Notes under the pieces: generated by a model
The model's input: the letters and a program-made list of their open reading frames with translations, nothing else
Database searches by the model: none
What the model was told of the DNA's origin: nothing
Translations under genes and position numbers: made by a program
Assembly (NCBI GenBank): GCA_963597615.1
Contig: CAVBQS010000035.1
Location: 1 to 64,000, forward strand
DNA length: 64,000 nt
Source: CAKRJP01 sp963597615
GTDB lineage: Bacteria; Bacillota; Clostridia; Lachnospirales; Lachnospiraceae
Direction: 5' to 3'
Shown here: in pieces, positions 35,562 through 45,402 of the stretch
How the letters are laid out: each line of letters starts with the position of its first letter
Numbering within the stretch: the stretch's first letter is position 1

Positions 35562-36229
35562 AACATATCTCCTTCGACTATTTTACCCTCTTCTATTATT
35601 AAGTTTCGATGATGCAAGTCCTTGATGGCATCTGCGTCATGGGTTGCTATCAAAACTGTTACTCCAAGAGTTTTGTTAATACGTTCCAATAAAAGCATGA
35701 TCTCTCTTGCGTTAGTAGGATCTAGGTTTCCGGTAGGCTCATCTGCAATAATCACATAAGGATTATTTACAATGGCTCTGGCGATTCCTACTCTCTGCTG
35801 CTCTCCACCGGATAATTGCTGGGGATATCTTCTGTGTTTATCCTCCAGACCTACCATGCGAAGTGCCATAGCTACCTGATGGCGTACTTCCCTGTCAGGG
35901 GCTCCTGCTACAATCTTTGCCAAGGCAATATTCTCATATACAGTACGGTCCTGAATCAGCTTATAGTCCTGAAATACAATTCCAAGCCTTCTTCTGTAGG
36001 CCGGAATCCTTTTTGCACTGATTTTGCTAATATCTGTTCCATTTACCCGGATCAGTCCCTGATCCGCTTGGATTTCCTTAAGCAAAAGCCTTAATACTGT
36101 GGTTTTTCCAGCTCCACTGACTCCCGTTAGAAAGCACATCTCCCTAGGACGAATATGAAAAGTTGCATTCTTTAATACCGGCTCTTCATCCTCTTTATAT
36201 GCCTTCGTCACTTTCTCAAAATAAATCAT
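35540..36229 (-). CDS. ftsE: Orphan FtsE-like ABC ATPase
   Basis: A 229-residue ABC ATPase with Walker A GVSGAGKT (36-43), signature LSGGEQQR, Walker B VIIADEPTGNLDP and H-loop ATHDADAI. The start MIYFEKVTKAYKEDEEPVLK and length match FtsE. FtsE normally pairs with the membrane protein FtsX to activate peptidoglycan hydrolases at cell division. No ftsX or other permease gene is adjacent; instead it lies inside the CIS array between a STAS and an anti-sigma-like gene. Which membrane partner it uses is unknown. A LolD-like transporter ATPase is an alternative reading. Confidence 0.85.
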   Translation of the reverse strand: MIYFEKVTKAYKEDEEPVLKNATFHIRPREMCFLTGVSGAGKTTVLRLLLKEIQADQGLIRVNGTDISKISAKRIPAYRRRLGIVFQDYKLIQDRTVYENIALAKIVAGAPDREVRHQVAMALRMVGLEDKHRRYPQQLSGGEQQRVGIARAIVNNPYVIIADEPTGNLDPTNAREIMLLLERINKTLGVTVLIATHDADAIKDLHHRNLIIEEGKIVEGDMLWRESGL

Positions 36230-36241
36230 ACTTTAACTTTT

Positions 36242-36541
36242 CTACTCCACTGTAAGAATCGAACTAAATCCTGACATATCCAGGACATTTTTCACCACAT
36301 CTCCCACGTTGGTAAGCTTCATGCTTCCCCTCTTGGAGGTTGCTGTCTTCTGGCCAATTAACAAGGCTCTAAGGCCTGCACTGGAAATTGCCGGAACATT
36401 TAAAAAATCTATCACTACGTCATTTTTCTTTTGAAAGGCATTCAATATAGCCTGCTGGAACTGTGGGCTTGTGTTAGTATCCACCCGCCCTTCCACCATG
36501 AGGCGAATATGGGTGCCGCAATCTGTTGAAATGATATTCAT
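36242..36541 (-). CDS. STAS-domain anti-anti-sigma-like protein
   Basis: A 99-residue STAS protein (RsbV/SpoIIAA type). The phospho-site segment is VPAISSAGLRALL with Ser53/Ser54 in the usual position. In partner switching the unphosphorylated form binds the GHKL kinase. The kinase is encoded two genes downstream (35133-35561), with the FtsE-like gene in between. It lies 36 bases after the gpI-like baseplate gene, so it is part of the CIS array. Confidence 0.9.
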   Translation of the reverse strand: MNIISTDCGTHIRLMVEGRVDTNTSPQFQQAILNAFQKKNDVVIDFLNVPAISSAGLRALLIGQKTATSKRGSMKLTNVGDVVKNVLDMSGFSSILTVE

Positions 36542-36577
36542 CCTGTCATTCTCCCTTTTTAAATATTTATAGTCTGT

Positions 36578-37648
36578 CTATTCAAGAACAATAGCTCCAT
36601 CTAATAAGGTGGAAACATCCATCTGTCCAGTCTCCTGAGTAAAGGTAACTGCATTCATATCCAAGTAAGTATGCTCATCCAAAACTCCCCTCTTCTTTAG
36701 GAAGAGAATATGCAGCTTACAGCGGATAGGCTTAAACTGCCGAAGCAAATGCAACAGCTGCTCCTTTTTATGTTCCTCTACAACATTGTTCATCACCAAA
36801 GTCACATCGTAAGGACTGTCTCCATAAAGGCTGTCGTAAAGCTCCTGCTCGCTATTTCGAATATACTTTTGCATCAGGCCCCTCTCCAAAATGGTAGGCT
36901 TCTCCCCTACAAATAATTCGCAGAGCTTCTCAATGCTTCTTTTGGTTCCCTTATATTTAATTAATTCTCCAGATTCTCTAATAAGAGCTCTAAGATCTTC
37001 CTCCTCCAAGAATCCGCCATCCACATCGATTCCCATCCACTTTAGGAAGAGCACCAGCAAATTTTTCGGTGCATTTTCCATATCCAGCATCTTTTCTCTC
37101 TGGTCCAGATTTCCCTGAAAATCATTGTAAATGCTGGAAAAAATGGAAAGATATCTATGGAAGAAACTATTTTTTTCTCTATATACTTCCGGGAATACAT
37201 CCATAAAATTATCTCCCGGAACCTGTATCTCCATATCGGATAAAGTGGCGCCCTTGCCGATGACTTCTACTGCCAGCCACAGATACCTCCCCTCAATCTC
37301 ATAGAGCAGCACGTCTGGCTTGTTAATAAAACGAAGACATCCCAGATTACTTAAGTACCTTTTTTTATCGATTAATTCCACAGATGGGTCCATAAGATAA
37401 TCTCTGTCCCCCTCCTGATTGCAAGCTGCCGCGTAAAGGTAACATACGCTATTTTCCGGCAGCTCCATGAAAAATTTCAAACGTCCCCAAGGGCAATTCT
37501 CCATACCGCTATCTAAAGCAGGGAGAATAAAGTAATGGACCCCACCCTCTTCCTCACAGGTGATACTTCCATCCTCCTTATAAGACATTCTCTTATATAA
37601 TGCGCTTTTAAGTTGTCCTTTCTTAATGGAAAAAACCACTCCGGCCAT
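36578..37648 (-). CDS. CIS baseplate protein, gpI/TIGR02242-like
   Basis: A 356-residue protein. The C-terminal half (about 165-310) contains FFHRYLSIFSSIYNDFQGNL, LVLFLKWMGID and ALIRESGELIKYKGTKRSIE, the layout of the P2 gpI-like 'phage tail protein' domain found in CIS baseplates. The N-terminal 150 residues are beta-rich and unlike gpI. It should link the wedge to the periphery of the baseplate, where fibres attach in relatives. No fibre gene follows it; a STAS gene does. Start follows AGGGAGG. Confidence 0.85.
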   Translation of the reverse strand: MAGVVFSIKKGQLKSALYKRMSYKEDGSITCEEEGGVHYFILPALDSGMENCPWGRLKFFMELPENSVCYLYAAACNQEGDRDYLMDPSVELIDKKRYLSNLGCLRFINKPDVLLYEIEGRYLWLAVEVIGKGATLSDMEIQVPGDNFMDVFPEVYREKNSFFHRYLSIFSSIYNDFQGNLDQREKMLDMENAPKNLLVLFLKWMGIDVDGGFLEEEDLRALIRESGELIKYKGTKRSIEKLCELFVGEKPTILERGLMQKYIRNSEQELYDSLYGDSPYDVTLVMNNVVEEHKKEQLLHLLRQFKPIRCKLHILFLKKRGVLDEHTYLDMNAVTFTQETGQMDVSTLLDGAIVLE

Positions 37649-37675
37649 ATACTAAACCTCCCTTTTGTTACCTAA

Positions 37676-39787
37676 CTATTTCTCTCTATTTGGAAGCGGC
37701 AAAATGTCAAGTTTCATACTTCCTGGGTACAACAAACAATTTTCTACAGGAACGATATCCGTTCCATCCATCATGGCATAGGTTGCATTCTGTGGATTTA
37801 CGCTTAATTCATAAATGTAGGATACGCAGTCTAAGCTCTCGATCTCATGGAAAAGCCTGTCAAATCGAAGGGTTTGTCCAAACTGCTGATTGCCATTAAT
37901 GTAATCTAAATTCCGTCTGATTACTTCCTGAATCTGCTGCCTGCATCCTTCGTAATGAGGCTTCACATAGATGGTTCCATTGGTAAATACCGCCGTATAT
38001 ACTGGCTGACGCACCCGAAGCCTGGTACAAAGAAGTCTCCGCTCCTCCAACCAGCTTTCGATTTCCAAGCGGTATTTTTCTGATAGCTTTGGATAAGTCT
38101 CCTCATTGTCCGGAAGGACCACCGCCTGAACTTCATTTCTTGCATAATCCATCCAGGCTCTTACCTTTCGGATACAGAGCCCCGGCGTCCGCTTAATCAA
38201 GCTCTCATAATCTGCCGGAGTTGTGGCAGTCTCTGGAGTATTAATATCCTTGATAAAACGCTTTCTCACTTCCTCAAGTGTTTCCTTAAAGCAGCCTCCC
38301 GTACCTACCGCCGGATTTACAAACTGAATGGCCTGCTTATTCTCCAAATTTACCGGGAAGAATCGATTTCCCTGGCGGACATTTCCGTCTGGTCCTAAGG
38401 TCACTGCCAAAGAACCAAGGTACAATTTTGCTCCAACATAGGAACCCGGGTTGGCAATTTTGATTCTTCCACTGCTCTCATAGAGAGAGTAGCTCATCTC
38501 TCTGGTTCCACCTCGCCCCGGTTTCAAGAAATCATAAGTCTTTTCTCCATTAGGGAGTTCTCTTTCTGCAATCACAGAGAAGGTGGCATTCACTATATGT
38601 TCCTTAGGAAGATTAAACTCTTGATTGTCGTAGCCTCCAATCTCTCCAAGGAAGTATTGGCGCATCATCTCCTCGTTATATATTACCACTTTTACAGCAT
38701 TTTTTACACGACCTGGAGCATATCCAAAGGCCTCTTTGTCAAATTCAAAGGCATAACGGCCTACTCCCAATCGTTTCTTGCGGTAGAAGCGACCTGTTTC
38801 TTCTCCTCCCATACTTTCCTGATATTCCATGTAGGAGGTACCCTTTTGCTCTTTGCCATAAACCTTAATATAACCATTTTCCAACATAGCACTATTTAAG
38901 ACTACCGAAGAAGGGCTCTGGAAGGAATGGGCAATGATCATAGTTTCCTTCTGGTAAACCGGAAATAAAAAGCCTGACATATAGGTCATAACAGGAACCA
39001 CATCATACTGGTTTTCCTTAAGGGTTCCCCGGTAAACATATCCAGAAATCGCTCCCTTTTCATAACGAGCGGCCACCTTACCTGGCTGTCTAAATCTTAT
39101 ATATCCGCTTTGGATAAATCCATGGGTTTCATCCTTTACTTCCAGTGGAACAAATCCTTCTTCTGTGTAACACTCCCACTGAATAGAGGCGAAAGTAAGG
39201 TCTCTGTCCCTTTGGAAAGGATTTCTGACACAGTGACTGGAAATATCTACATAAATAGTTCCATATTCACCCTCTCCTAAAGGTTTGTCCATAACGAAGT
39301 AAAGGGCAGATCCCTCCTGCGGAATCTTCCCAAATACTTTTGCCTGTAAAGTGACATCCTCTTCTAAAATATAGCTGATATTTTTAATGCCTTTTTCAGT
39401 CTCCCGATATAGTCCCACCATATGACTGGCTGTAATATGGCGGGGAAGGCTGGTCTCAAAGCTGATGTCCCCCACCAAAAATCTCTGATCTGCCGGAATA
39501 TCAAAGGATTCTTTGATTCCTCTAGGCTCCAGATAAATTTCTGCATTTTTTCCCCTTTTTGGGGTGTAACCCATCATCTCTAGAAGCTTCGCTCTGACCG
39601 ACGGTGTTACCTCATCAATCTGGGTTTGCTGCAGAATCTGAAGGGCAGAAAGATTCTCTAAAGTGGTAATTCCAGGATCCGCCGGATTGAAATTAGTCCA
39701 CTCACTGGTATAGATTGGAATCTTATTCAGATTTTCTTCCATTAATTCATCATATGATTTCAATGGCATGCTTCTTGGATTCAGCAT
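37676..39787 (-). CDS. CIS baseplate wedge protein 2 (Afp12-like, J-like)
   Basis: A 703-residue wedge protein. The N-terminus carries the CIS baseplate signature: IPIYTSEWTNFNPADPGITT (residues 19-38), where relatives have PEWTD..PSDPGxTL. The C-terminal region, with TPADYESLIKRTPGLCIRKV, matches the J-like fold near residue 530. It partners the larger J-like wedge encoded immediately upstream (14-base gap) as in Afp11/Afp12. Start ATG follows AAAGGGAG. Confidence 0.92.
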   Translation of the reverse strand: MLNPRSMPLKSYDELMEENLNKIPIYTSEWTNFNPADPGITTLENLSALQILQQTQIDEVTPSVRAKLLEMMGYTPKRGKNAEIYLEPRGIKESFDIPADQRFLVGDISFETSLPRHITASHMVGLYRETEKGIKNISYILEEDVTLQAKVFGKIPQEGSALYFVMDKPLGEGEYGTIYVDISSHCVRNPFQRDRDLTFASIQWECYTEEGFVPLEVKDETHGFIQSGYIRFRQPGKVAARYEKGAISGYVYRGTLKENQYDVVPVMTYMSGFLFPVYQKETMIIAHSFQSPSSVVLNSAMLENGYIKVYGKEQKGTSYMEYQESMGGEETGRFYRKKRLGVGRYAFEFDKEAFGYAPGRVKNAVKVVIYNEEMMRQYFLGEIGGYDNQEFNLPKEHIVNATFSVIAERELPNGEKTYDFLKPGRGGTREMSYSLYESSGRIKIANPGSYVGAKLYLGSLAVTLGPDGNVRQGNRFFPVNLENKQAIQFVNPAVGTGGCFKETLEEVRKRFIKDINTPETATTPADYESLIKRTPGLCIRKVRAWMDYARNEVQAVVLPDNEETYPKLSEKYRLEIESWLEERRLLCTRLRVRQPVYTAVFTNGTIYVKPHYEGCRQQIQEVIRRNLDYINGNQQFGQTLRFDRLFHEIESLDCVSYIYELSVNPQNATYAMMDGTDIVPVENCLLYPGSMKLDILPLPNREK

Positions 39788-39801
39788 ATATTACTCCCTT
39801 T

Positions 39802-42800
39802 TTATTCAAAATGAATCTTGTGTTCTCCACTGGTAACGATGGTATAAGGATTTCCCCTAAGAGCGCTAAGCTCTGTCTCATGAAGGCCATCCTCATCTCG
39901 ATACTGACAGATGATCATCATTTTACGGATCAGGGCACTTCCCTTCTCCATATTTAATCTCAGCTCGATCTGGCTTTCCACCACATCCTGGCCGATTTCC
40001 CAATTGTTATTCTTTACAGGATCTAAGTAATCCTTAAGCATCTCTATAATGCCCTGCTGGATTTCAAAGCTATCATCCTGATTTACCACCTTGATCCAGG
40101 CTTCCACAGATACTTCCACAAACAGGGGCTCCACAACCTCTAACTTGGCAGGATTTATGGTAAGCTCACAGTGGTCTAGCAAATGTTCCTTCAAGCGTCT
40201 CCTGATATTTACAAAAGAGAACCTGCCGTCTTTATAGTCTTCCATTAATATTACGACACTTACAGCTTCAGGGTCAAAACTTCCGTCCTTTTTATTGCCT
40301 ACAACTACTTTCACCTGAGAAACATTGTGGGCATAGTCCAAAACTTCTCTCTCGTAATCCACTGTGGAAATCAGTCTCCGACGGGTATTGAGTACCGTAG
40401 TACCTCTTCTTAAGGCCTCCTCCATAGTCTCCATATCCATACCGCCGTAGGCTCTGATTGGATTGTGAATCTCCTCCACAAACTGAAGATTGCTCAAGGA
40501 CTCGTCTACCTCATCCACCATAACATTGGCCTTGCTTCCATCGCAACAGCGAACCACTGTCTTAAAGGCAGCTCCTGCGGTATTCTTTGGAATTCTTACA
40601 TTGACTCCATCACCAAAATGGATTCGGTTATTGATACGATCGATCACATAATGACGGTCTCCACTCTCAGAATTGTCGAAGTTATCTACTTCCTTCCACT
40701 TGACATAAAAGTCACGGATCCCACCACGGATATCATATTCTGCGTAAGTCTCTCCCGGCTCCTCGATTAAAAGTCGCTTCATCTCACTGACAGAATATTC
40801 CGTCTTTTCATTGACCCACACATCCACCCGCAAAATATTGCTGGCTGTCAGAGGAAAGCTCATGTCCGGCTGGAAGGCATCGATGTAATACTCTTCCTCG
40901 TCCATGGTCTCAATATTGTCCACTTCCACTGCATTTAAAGCAATCTCCTGGACAAGAGGTCTGCGGATTGGGTTTTTCTCGAGATATGCATCCTCGTCAA
41001 TAATCTTGATCCAGTAAGCCTCTTTTCCCTCTAAAGTTTTCTTAGCCATATCAGAAGGCGGCATAAAGAGAATCATTCCTGTGTGGTTTAACCCATCAGT
41101 ACGATCCGTTAATTTTAATCTTGAAAATCCATCCCTGGTAGAATACTGGAAAATTAATTTTCCTAAGGATTCTCTCTCTAGCTCTCCCAGTTTAAACATA
41201 AGTCCCACAGGGCCGTCTAACATTTTCTTATCAAATCCCAGATACAGGGCTGTATCATTGTAATTGCTCCTAAGTAAAATCGGACAGATCTCATCCTCCG
41301 CCAATCGATTGGTAATATCCCAGCGCTTATTGCCCTGGAAACTAATAAGGCGGTCTGGCCGCTCATACTGTTTTTCGTAGCTATATGCTACCTTTAGATT
41401 CTTAATCACCGGACAGTGGTGAAGTCCCGGCTGGAAATAACAGTTGTCAGACCGAATCAGCTGAATTCGAATGCTAAGGCCCTGGTATCCGCCGGTATCA
41501 GTAGATCTCCAGTCCCTTGGACACTGAAATTCCAGTTTACAATGTCCTGCTGTATCATCCTGGAACAAATTTGCCACCGGACGATTCACCGGAAGCTTCT
41601 TCCAACCTAGGCCGTTGTAGTACTCAATGGTAATCTCGTCTGCGTAAACTTCCGCAACAGCACCTACTACATCTCGCTTTGGCTTTTTCTTAATAATCTT
41701 TAAAACATCCTCTTCCTTGGCCTCTGGAAGAGATGCTAGATGCTTTTCAAATTCCAGGTCAAAATCTATGCTAACAAAAGCCCCTGGGTTTGAAAAATAA
41801 CTATGACCAATAAATAAATCAGAAAACAGGGATAAGCGCTTTCCAAATGGATAAAATTTATGAACATCCAGTTCCGAAAAGCTATCCATCACATAGTCAG
41901 GAGAGGCCGGCTTTCCGGAAGAAGAAAAACGAATATCAGAGACAGTAACATTCTTCTCCACCACCTTCTCCGGCTTTAGAAGGAGGGCCGAATACTCCTC
42001 ATTTCCAAGGCGGACTTTTTTGCAGGCCTTGGATTTTCGAAATACCAGGTATCTTCCCTTTTCTCCCCGAAGATCAGTAATCTTCTCAAAACCATTTTCT
42101 CCGTAGTAATAGAGGCTGTAATCCCCTTTTAGGATCCCATTTACTAAGCCAAAGGCTCCGGAAAGATCCATCCAGATATCATTTTCGATTTCATCAAAAA
42201 GATGGGTGTGGTACATAACAAGTCCTGTTTTTCCATAGCCCTCTCCCGAAAAATCAAACATGGAAAATTCCTGGAAGTCCTGCCCTTCCACATCCTCCTC
42301 AGCTTCAGAAAGCTCTGGAAGTTCTGTTGTTAAGGCAGTATCCATCTCCTCTGTTTCAGGAGCTAGTTCCATCACCTGCTTGCTATCCTCATCATCTACC
42401 ACTACTTCCATATCCTTGGAAATAAATTCTACCTTAGGGAAAGACCCCTTTAATGGAATTACCTTGCCTGTAAGACCGGAAGCCATAAACATAGTGGTAA
42501 GCTTTGCTTCTGTTATATAAATACCATGGGCAGTCTCGAATATAATAGGCTTTTCCTCATCCATGCCTCCAAGAAGCTTGGTGCCCTTCTTAATCTTCTG
42601 ACCGGGAAGGGTGTCCGGAATCATATTCATCTGAACAATACTGTGGGCCGGGTAGGCAGCCTTGGGAGAAATTCCCAACATATTCACAAGTTCTACATAA
42701 TCTCTCTCTAAGGTGGTATTGTAGCGTCTTACATTGTCCTGCATCTGGTCTGCAAAAAGCAGGGCGATGACAGAACCGATATCCGGGTCTTCCTCATTAA

Positions 42801-42915
42801 ACTGCCACTCCGGAGTGTAGGACTTTGCCAGACTCTTGATCTTATTTAGAATCTCTTTTCTTTTTCGATTGTCAATTATATAATCACTGGATGTTATCGT
42901 CTTCCACTGCTTCAT
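39802..42915 (-). CDS. CIS baseplate wedge protein 1 (Afp11-like, gp6/J-like)
   Basis: About 1037 residues. The N-terminus has SYTPEWQFNEEDPDIGSVIA, a version of the PEWxxxxxDPG signature, and the C-terminal third has RAYGGMDMETMEEALRRGTT and TVDYEREVLDYAHNVSQVKV, typical of J-like proteins. A strongly acidic, probably disordered insert runs about 185-235. It should build the wedge ring around the hub with the 703-residue partner. The chosen ATG at 42915 overlaps the end of the gp25 gene by 32 bases; the frame is open to an ATG at 42948. Confidence 0.92.
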   Translation of the reverse strand: MKQWKTITSSDYIIDNRKRKEILNKIKSLAKSYTPEWQFNEEDPDIGSVIALLFADQMQDNVRRYNTTLERDYVELVNMLGISPKAAYPAHSIVQMNMIPDTLPGQKIKKGTKLLGGMDEEKPIIFETAHGIYITEAKLTTMFMASGLTGKVIPLKGSFPKVEFISKDMEVVVDDEDSKQVMELAPETEEMDTALTTELPELSEAEEDVEGQDFQEFSMFDFSGEGYGKTGLVMYHTHLFDEIENDIWMDLSGAFGLVNGILKGDYSLYYYGENGFEKITDLRGEKGRYLVFRKSKACKKVRLGNEEYSALLLKPEKVVEKNVTVSDIRFSSSGKPASPDYVMDSFSELDVHKFYPFGKRLSLFSDLFIGHSYFSNPGAFVSIDFDLEFEKHLASLPEAKEEDVLKIIKKKPKRDVVGAVAEVYADEITIEYYNGLGWKKLPVNRPVANLFQDDTAGHCKLEFQCPRDWRSTDTGGYQGLSIRIQLIRSDNCYFQPGLHHCPVIKNLKVAYSYEKQYERPDRLISFQGNKRWDITNRLAEDEICPILLRSNYNDTALYLGFDKKMLDGPVGLMFKLGELERESLGKLIFQYSTRDGFSRLKLTDRTDGLNHTGMILFMPPSDMAKKTLEGKEAYWIKIIDEDAYLEKNPIRRPLVQEIALNAVEVDNIETMDEEEYYIDAFQPDMSFPLTASNILRVDVWVNEKTEYSVSEMKRLLIEEPGETYAEYDIRGGIRDFYVKWKEVDNFDNSESGDRHYVIDRINNRIHFGDGVNVRIPKNTAGAAFKTVVRCCDGSKANVMVDEVDESLSNLQFVEEIHNPIRAYGGMDMETMEEALRRGTTVLNTRRRLISTVDYEREVLDYAHNVSQVKVVVGNKKDGSFDPEAVSVVILMEDYKDGRFSFVNIRRRLKEHLLDHCELTINPAKLEVVEPLFVEVSVEAWIKVVNQDDSFEIQQGIIEMLKDYLDPVKNNNWEIGQDVVESQIELRLNMEKGSALIRKMMIICQYRDEDGLHETELSALRGNPYTIVTSGEHKIHFE

Positions 42916-43330
42916 ACTCTGTTTCCTCTTCCTTCGGCGCTTCTCCAAGATAGAACGGGAATACCATATTCTCTGTTACATTTCTTCCCCTGATCTGACA
43001 TGCAATATTTACAAACAGACATCCTGGTTTACTATTGTAGTCTAATTTAACATCTACACTGGCCACTCTAGGTTCATTGCTAAGAATGTCTGACCGAAGC
43101 TGACCGGCCATAAGATTCAGCATGGTAAGATCTGTCTCTCCAAACACGTAGCTAGAAGCTCTGCTTCCAAAGTCCCGTCGCATAAAACGCTCTGTCTTCT
43201 GGGTCATTAGGATCAGGTAAATGCTTTCCTTCACGCTCTGCTCATTCTCCGATGTAACAAATCGCCCGGTAGCAGGATTGATCTGAGGCGGGAATTTCAT
43301 TCCTCTCCCTAAAAATGTATTTTCTCTCAT
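42884..43330 (-). CDS. CIS baseplate gp25-like protein
   Basis: A 148-residue GPW/gp25-family protein. It begins with FLGRGMKFPPQINPATGRFV, followed by SVKESIYLILMTQKTERFMR and RRDFGSRASSYVF, the conserved gp25 core. In T4, Afp and PVC this protein nucleates sheath assembly on the baseplate and shares the sheath handshake fold. Its charged tail (EEETEYEAVEDDN) is unusual and overlaps the next gene's start. Confidence 0.95.
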   Translation of the reverse strand: MRENTFLGRGMKFPPQINPATGRFVTSENEQSVKESIYLILMTQKTERFMRRDFGSRASSYVFGETDLTMLNLMAGQLRSDILSNEPRVASVDVKLDYNSKPGCLFVNIACQIRGRNVTENMVFPFYLGEAPKEEETEYEAVEDDNIQ

Positions 43331-43345
43331 GTATCTTCCTCCCTA

Positions 43346-44164
43346 CTAGCCGATTTTCACCGGCGAACCACCGATACTGCTGATTCCACTGCTGCTAACC
43401 TTAAAGGACGCTGAGGCATCCACCGCCACATTTCCTCCGCTGAGACCAAACTTACCGTTAGTCTCTAGCTTGGCACTTTGGTCTGCCTCCACCTTCAGCT
43501 TATTGCATTTCACGCTGATGGTTCCAGTTTCCCCGTTTAAGATTAACTCAATGGAATCTCCCACATTAATGGTCATTTTTTGCTCGGTCTTTACATTGAT
43601 CTTTCCATTTCCATCAGCAGTCTTAATCTCTATCAGATTCTTTCCTTCTTTATCGCTAAGACTCATAAGACCCTTCTCGTTATCCAAGGTCAGGTTGTGG
43701 GTCTTATTGGAAGTATGAATTAAAATCTTATCCTCTTCTCCATCCTTGTCCGGCACATCTGCAAATTCTATGGTATTTCCATTTTTTGTAACAATGCGCT
43801 TGCTGTCGTTTTTCTCTTTCACAGACCCGGTCAAGAATTTATTGCTGTCCTTTGGAATACAACCGATAATATAAGGTTTCTCGATATTGCCATTTTCAAA
43901 TGCCACAAGGACCTGGTCTCCTACCTCCGGCAGGAAATAAAAGCCCCACTTGGTGCCGCTGTAAGGCATAGCCACTCTGGCCCATTTTAATTCATTTGCA
44001 GAGGAGTCCCTAACCGGAATCTCCACACAAACCCGGCCCGGCATTTCCTGGGCATAGTTGGACTGGACAATTCCAATCACAACTCCCGTCATCCGGTTGT
44101 CTCCGGTTTCTGTTTTGGTCACCTGCTTGGCGGCAATCTCATCCATAATATCATATAAACCCAT
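43346..44164 (-). CDS. CIS spike protein (gp5/VgrG-C-like, separate gene)
   Basis: A 272-residue spike. An OB-fold domain (about 20-115) contains GVVIGIVQSNYAQEMPGRVC and PYSGTKWGFYFLPEVGDQVL, as in gp5/VgrG; repetitive beta-sequence follows (about 120-272) with a K-N-x-x-T spacing that fits a triple-stranded beta-prism. In most eCIS this is the C-terminal half of one VgrG-like protein; here the hub domain is a separate gene directly upstream (six-base gap). It should form the trimer needle capped by PAAR. Confidence 0.9.
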   Translation of the reverse strand: MGLYDIMDEIAAKQVTKTETGDNRMTGVVIGIVQSNYAQEMPGRVCVEIPVRDSSANELKWARVAMPYSGTKWGFYFLPEVGDQVLVAFENGNIEKPYIIGCIPKDSNKFLTGSVKEKNDSKRIVTKNGNTIEFADVPDKDGEEDKILIHTSNKTHNLTLDNEKGLMSLSDKEGKNLIEIKTADGNGKINVKTEQKMTINVGDSIELILNGETGTISVKCNKLKVEADQSAKLETNGKFGLSGGNVAVDASASFKVSSSGISSIGGSPVKIG

Positions 44165-44170
44165 GTATGA

Positions 44171-45385
44171 TTACTCCTTTAATCCAGCTGCTTTTCCTTC
44201 TAACTTCACTAAGTACTTTCCATCTTTTGTCATCTGGTGAATGACCCGATTTATATAAAAGGTATTATCAATTCCCTCTCCCAATCCGGAAAGCTCCATA
44301 AAATATCCCGGCAGATACTCTGGCAAGCCCTGAATCTCACATTCAAAGGAGCCAAAGCGGTAGGCCACCTGGTCCATAAGAGACTGGGCTCTGTACTGAG
44401 CCTCCTCCTTGGAGCTTGCTGTGGCATCTATATAAACCTTTTCGCTTCCCTTAATCAGGGTCTTAGCTTTACTAGGCAGGCTATTTTGATTCTTCTGAAC
44501 AGCCTGTATTAGCTTGGCCTTGGAAGCGTCAGTCGCCCTTACGGTAACCTGATTAGCCACTCCTGTCACATCATAAGAAACATCAAAACTATACATTCCC
44601 ATAGCAGGAGTCACAACAAGTCTGGTGTCGGTATCTGACTTGGCCTTTCTGAAATAAACACTTCCGCACTCGGTAAAGAATTCATAATTATAGCGCTTGG
44701 CTGCCTTTACGATAAATTCATAGTCGCTTTCTGCCACCATCTCAATGGTGCGGTCTGTCACCTCGGAGCTACTAGAACCACTGGTGCTTCCGCCTGACAA
44801 AGACCCTACACTTCCTAGGGAACTATCTTCCTTTGCACTTAATCCGGAGCCCTCCTTGTCTGGGGTATCAGTCACTCGAATTTCCTCAATAATACCGGAA
44901 GACTGCATGTTAGTATAAACACTCTTCTCCAAGATTTCCTGAACCGCTCCGGAATAGCAACTTGCCTTTAGCTGTCTGGAATAAGTACTGGACATCATAA
45001 TGCCCTTTACATCCATGGCAGTTACCCGAATGTAGGGGACATCATCCATACCATGATGATAATCCACCCGCATAATGGCTCCAACGAATATGATCTTGGC
45101 TTGGGTCCCATAGCCTGTGGAAATTTCCACCTTAGCTCCCATGGTTAGAAATTTTTTCAGATTATCAGTGATATTGAAGCTAGCACTTGCCTTATCATAA
45201 ACATTGTAGATGGAAAATTCCGCCATAGAAGCTTCATAGCCACTGGTGAGATCTACATAAAGATCCGATATCGGAAATCCCTTCTTTCCATCACCAAGAG
45301 TCTTGCCACCCACTTTAATTACGGTAATAGCTTCCTCTAATCCGCCATATGTAGTTCTAAGATCATCAAATTTAAAAGTTGCCAT
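44171..45385 (-). CDS. CIS hub protein (gp27/VgrG-N-like, separate gene)
   Basis: A 404-residue hub. The N-terminal half matches gp27/VgrG hub barrels: PISDLYVDLTSGYEASMAEF and VEISTGYGTQAKIIFVGAIM. The C-terminal half, after a Ser/Gly-rich linker (about 185-210), contains YEFIVKAAKRYNYEFFTECG and ends without an OB fold. It provides the trimer-to-hexamer adaptor below the tube. The start follows AAAGGGAAA at seven bases. Confidence 0.9.
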   Translation of the reverse strand: MATFKFDDLRTTYGGLEEAITVIKVGGKTLGDGKKGFPISDLYVDLTSGYEASMAEFSIYNVYDKASASFNITDNLKKFLTMGAKVEISTGYGTQAKIIFVGAIMRVDYHHGMDDVPYIRVTAMDVKGIMMSSTYSRQLKASCYSGAVQEILEKSVYTNMQSSGIIEEIRVTDTPDKEGSGLSAKEDSSLGSVGSLSGGSTSGSSSSEVTDRTIEMVAESDYEFIVKAAKRYNYEFFTECGSVYFRKAKSDTDTRLVVTPAMGMYSFDVSYDVTGVANQVTVRATDASKAKLIQAVQKNQNSLPSKAKTLIKGSEKVYIDATASSKEEAQYRAQSLMDQVAYRFGSFECEIQGLPEYLPGYFMELSGLGEGIDNTFYINRVIHQMTKDGKYLVKLEGKAAGLKE

Positions 45386-45402
45386 AAATTTCCCTTTATT
45401 AT

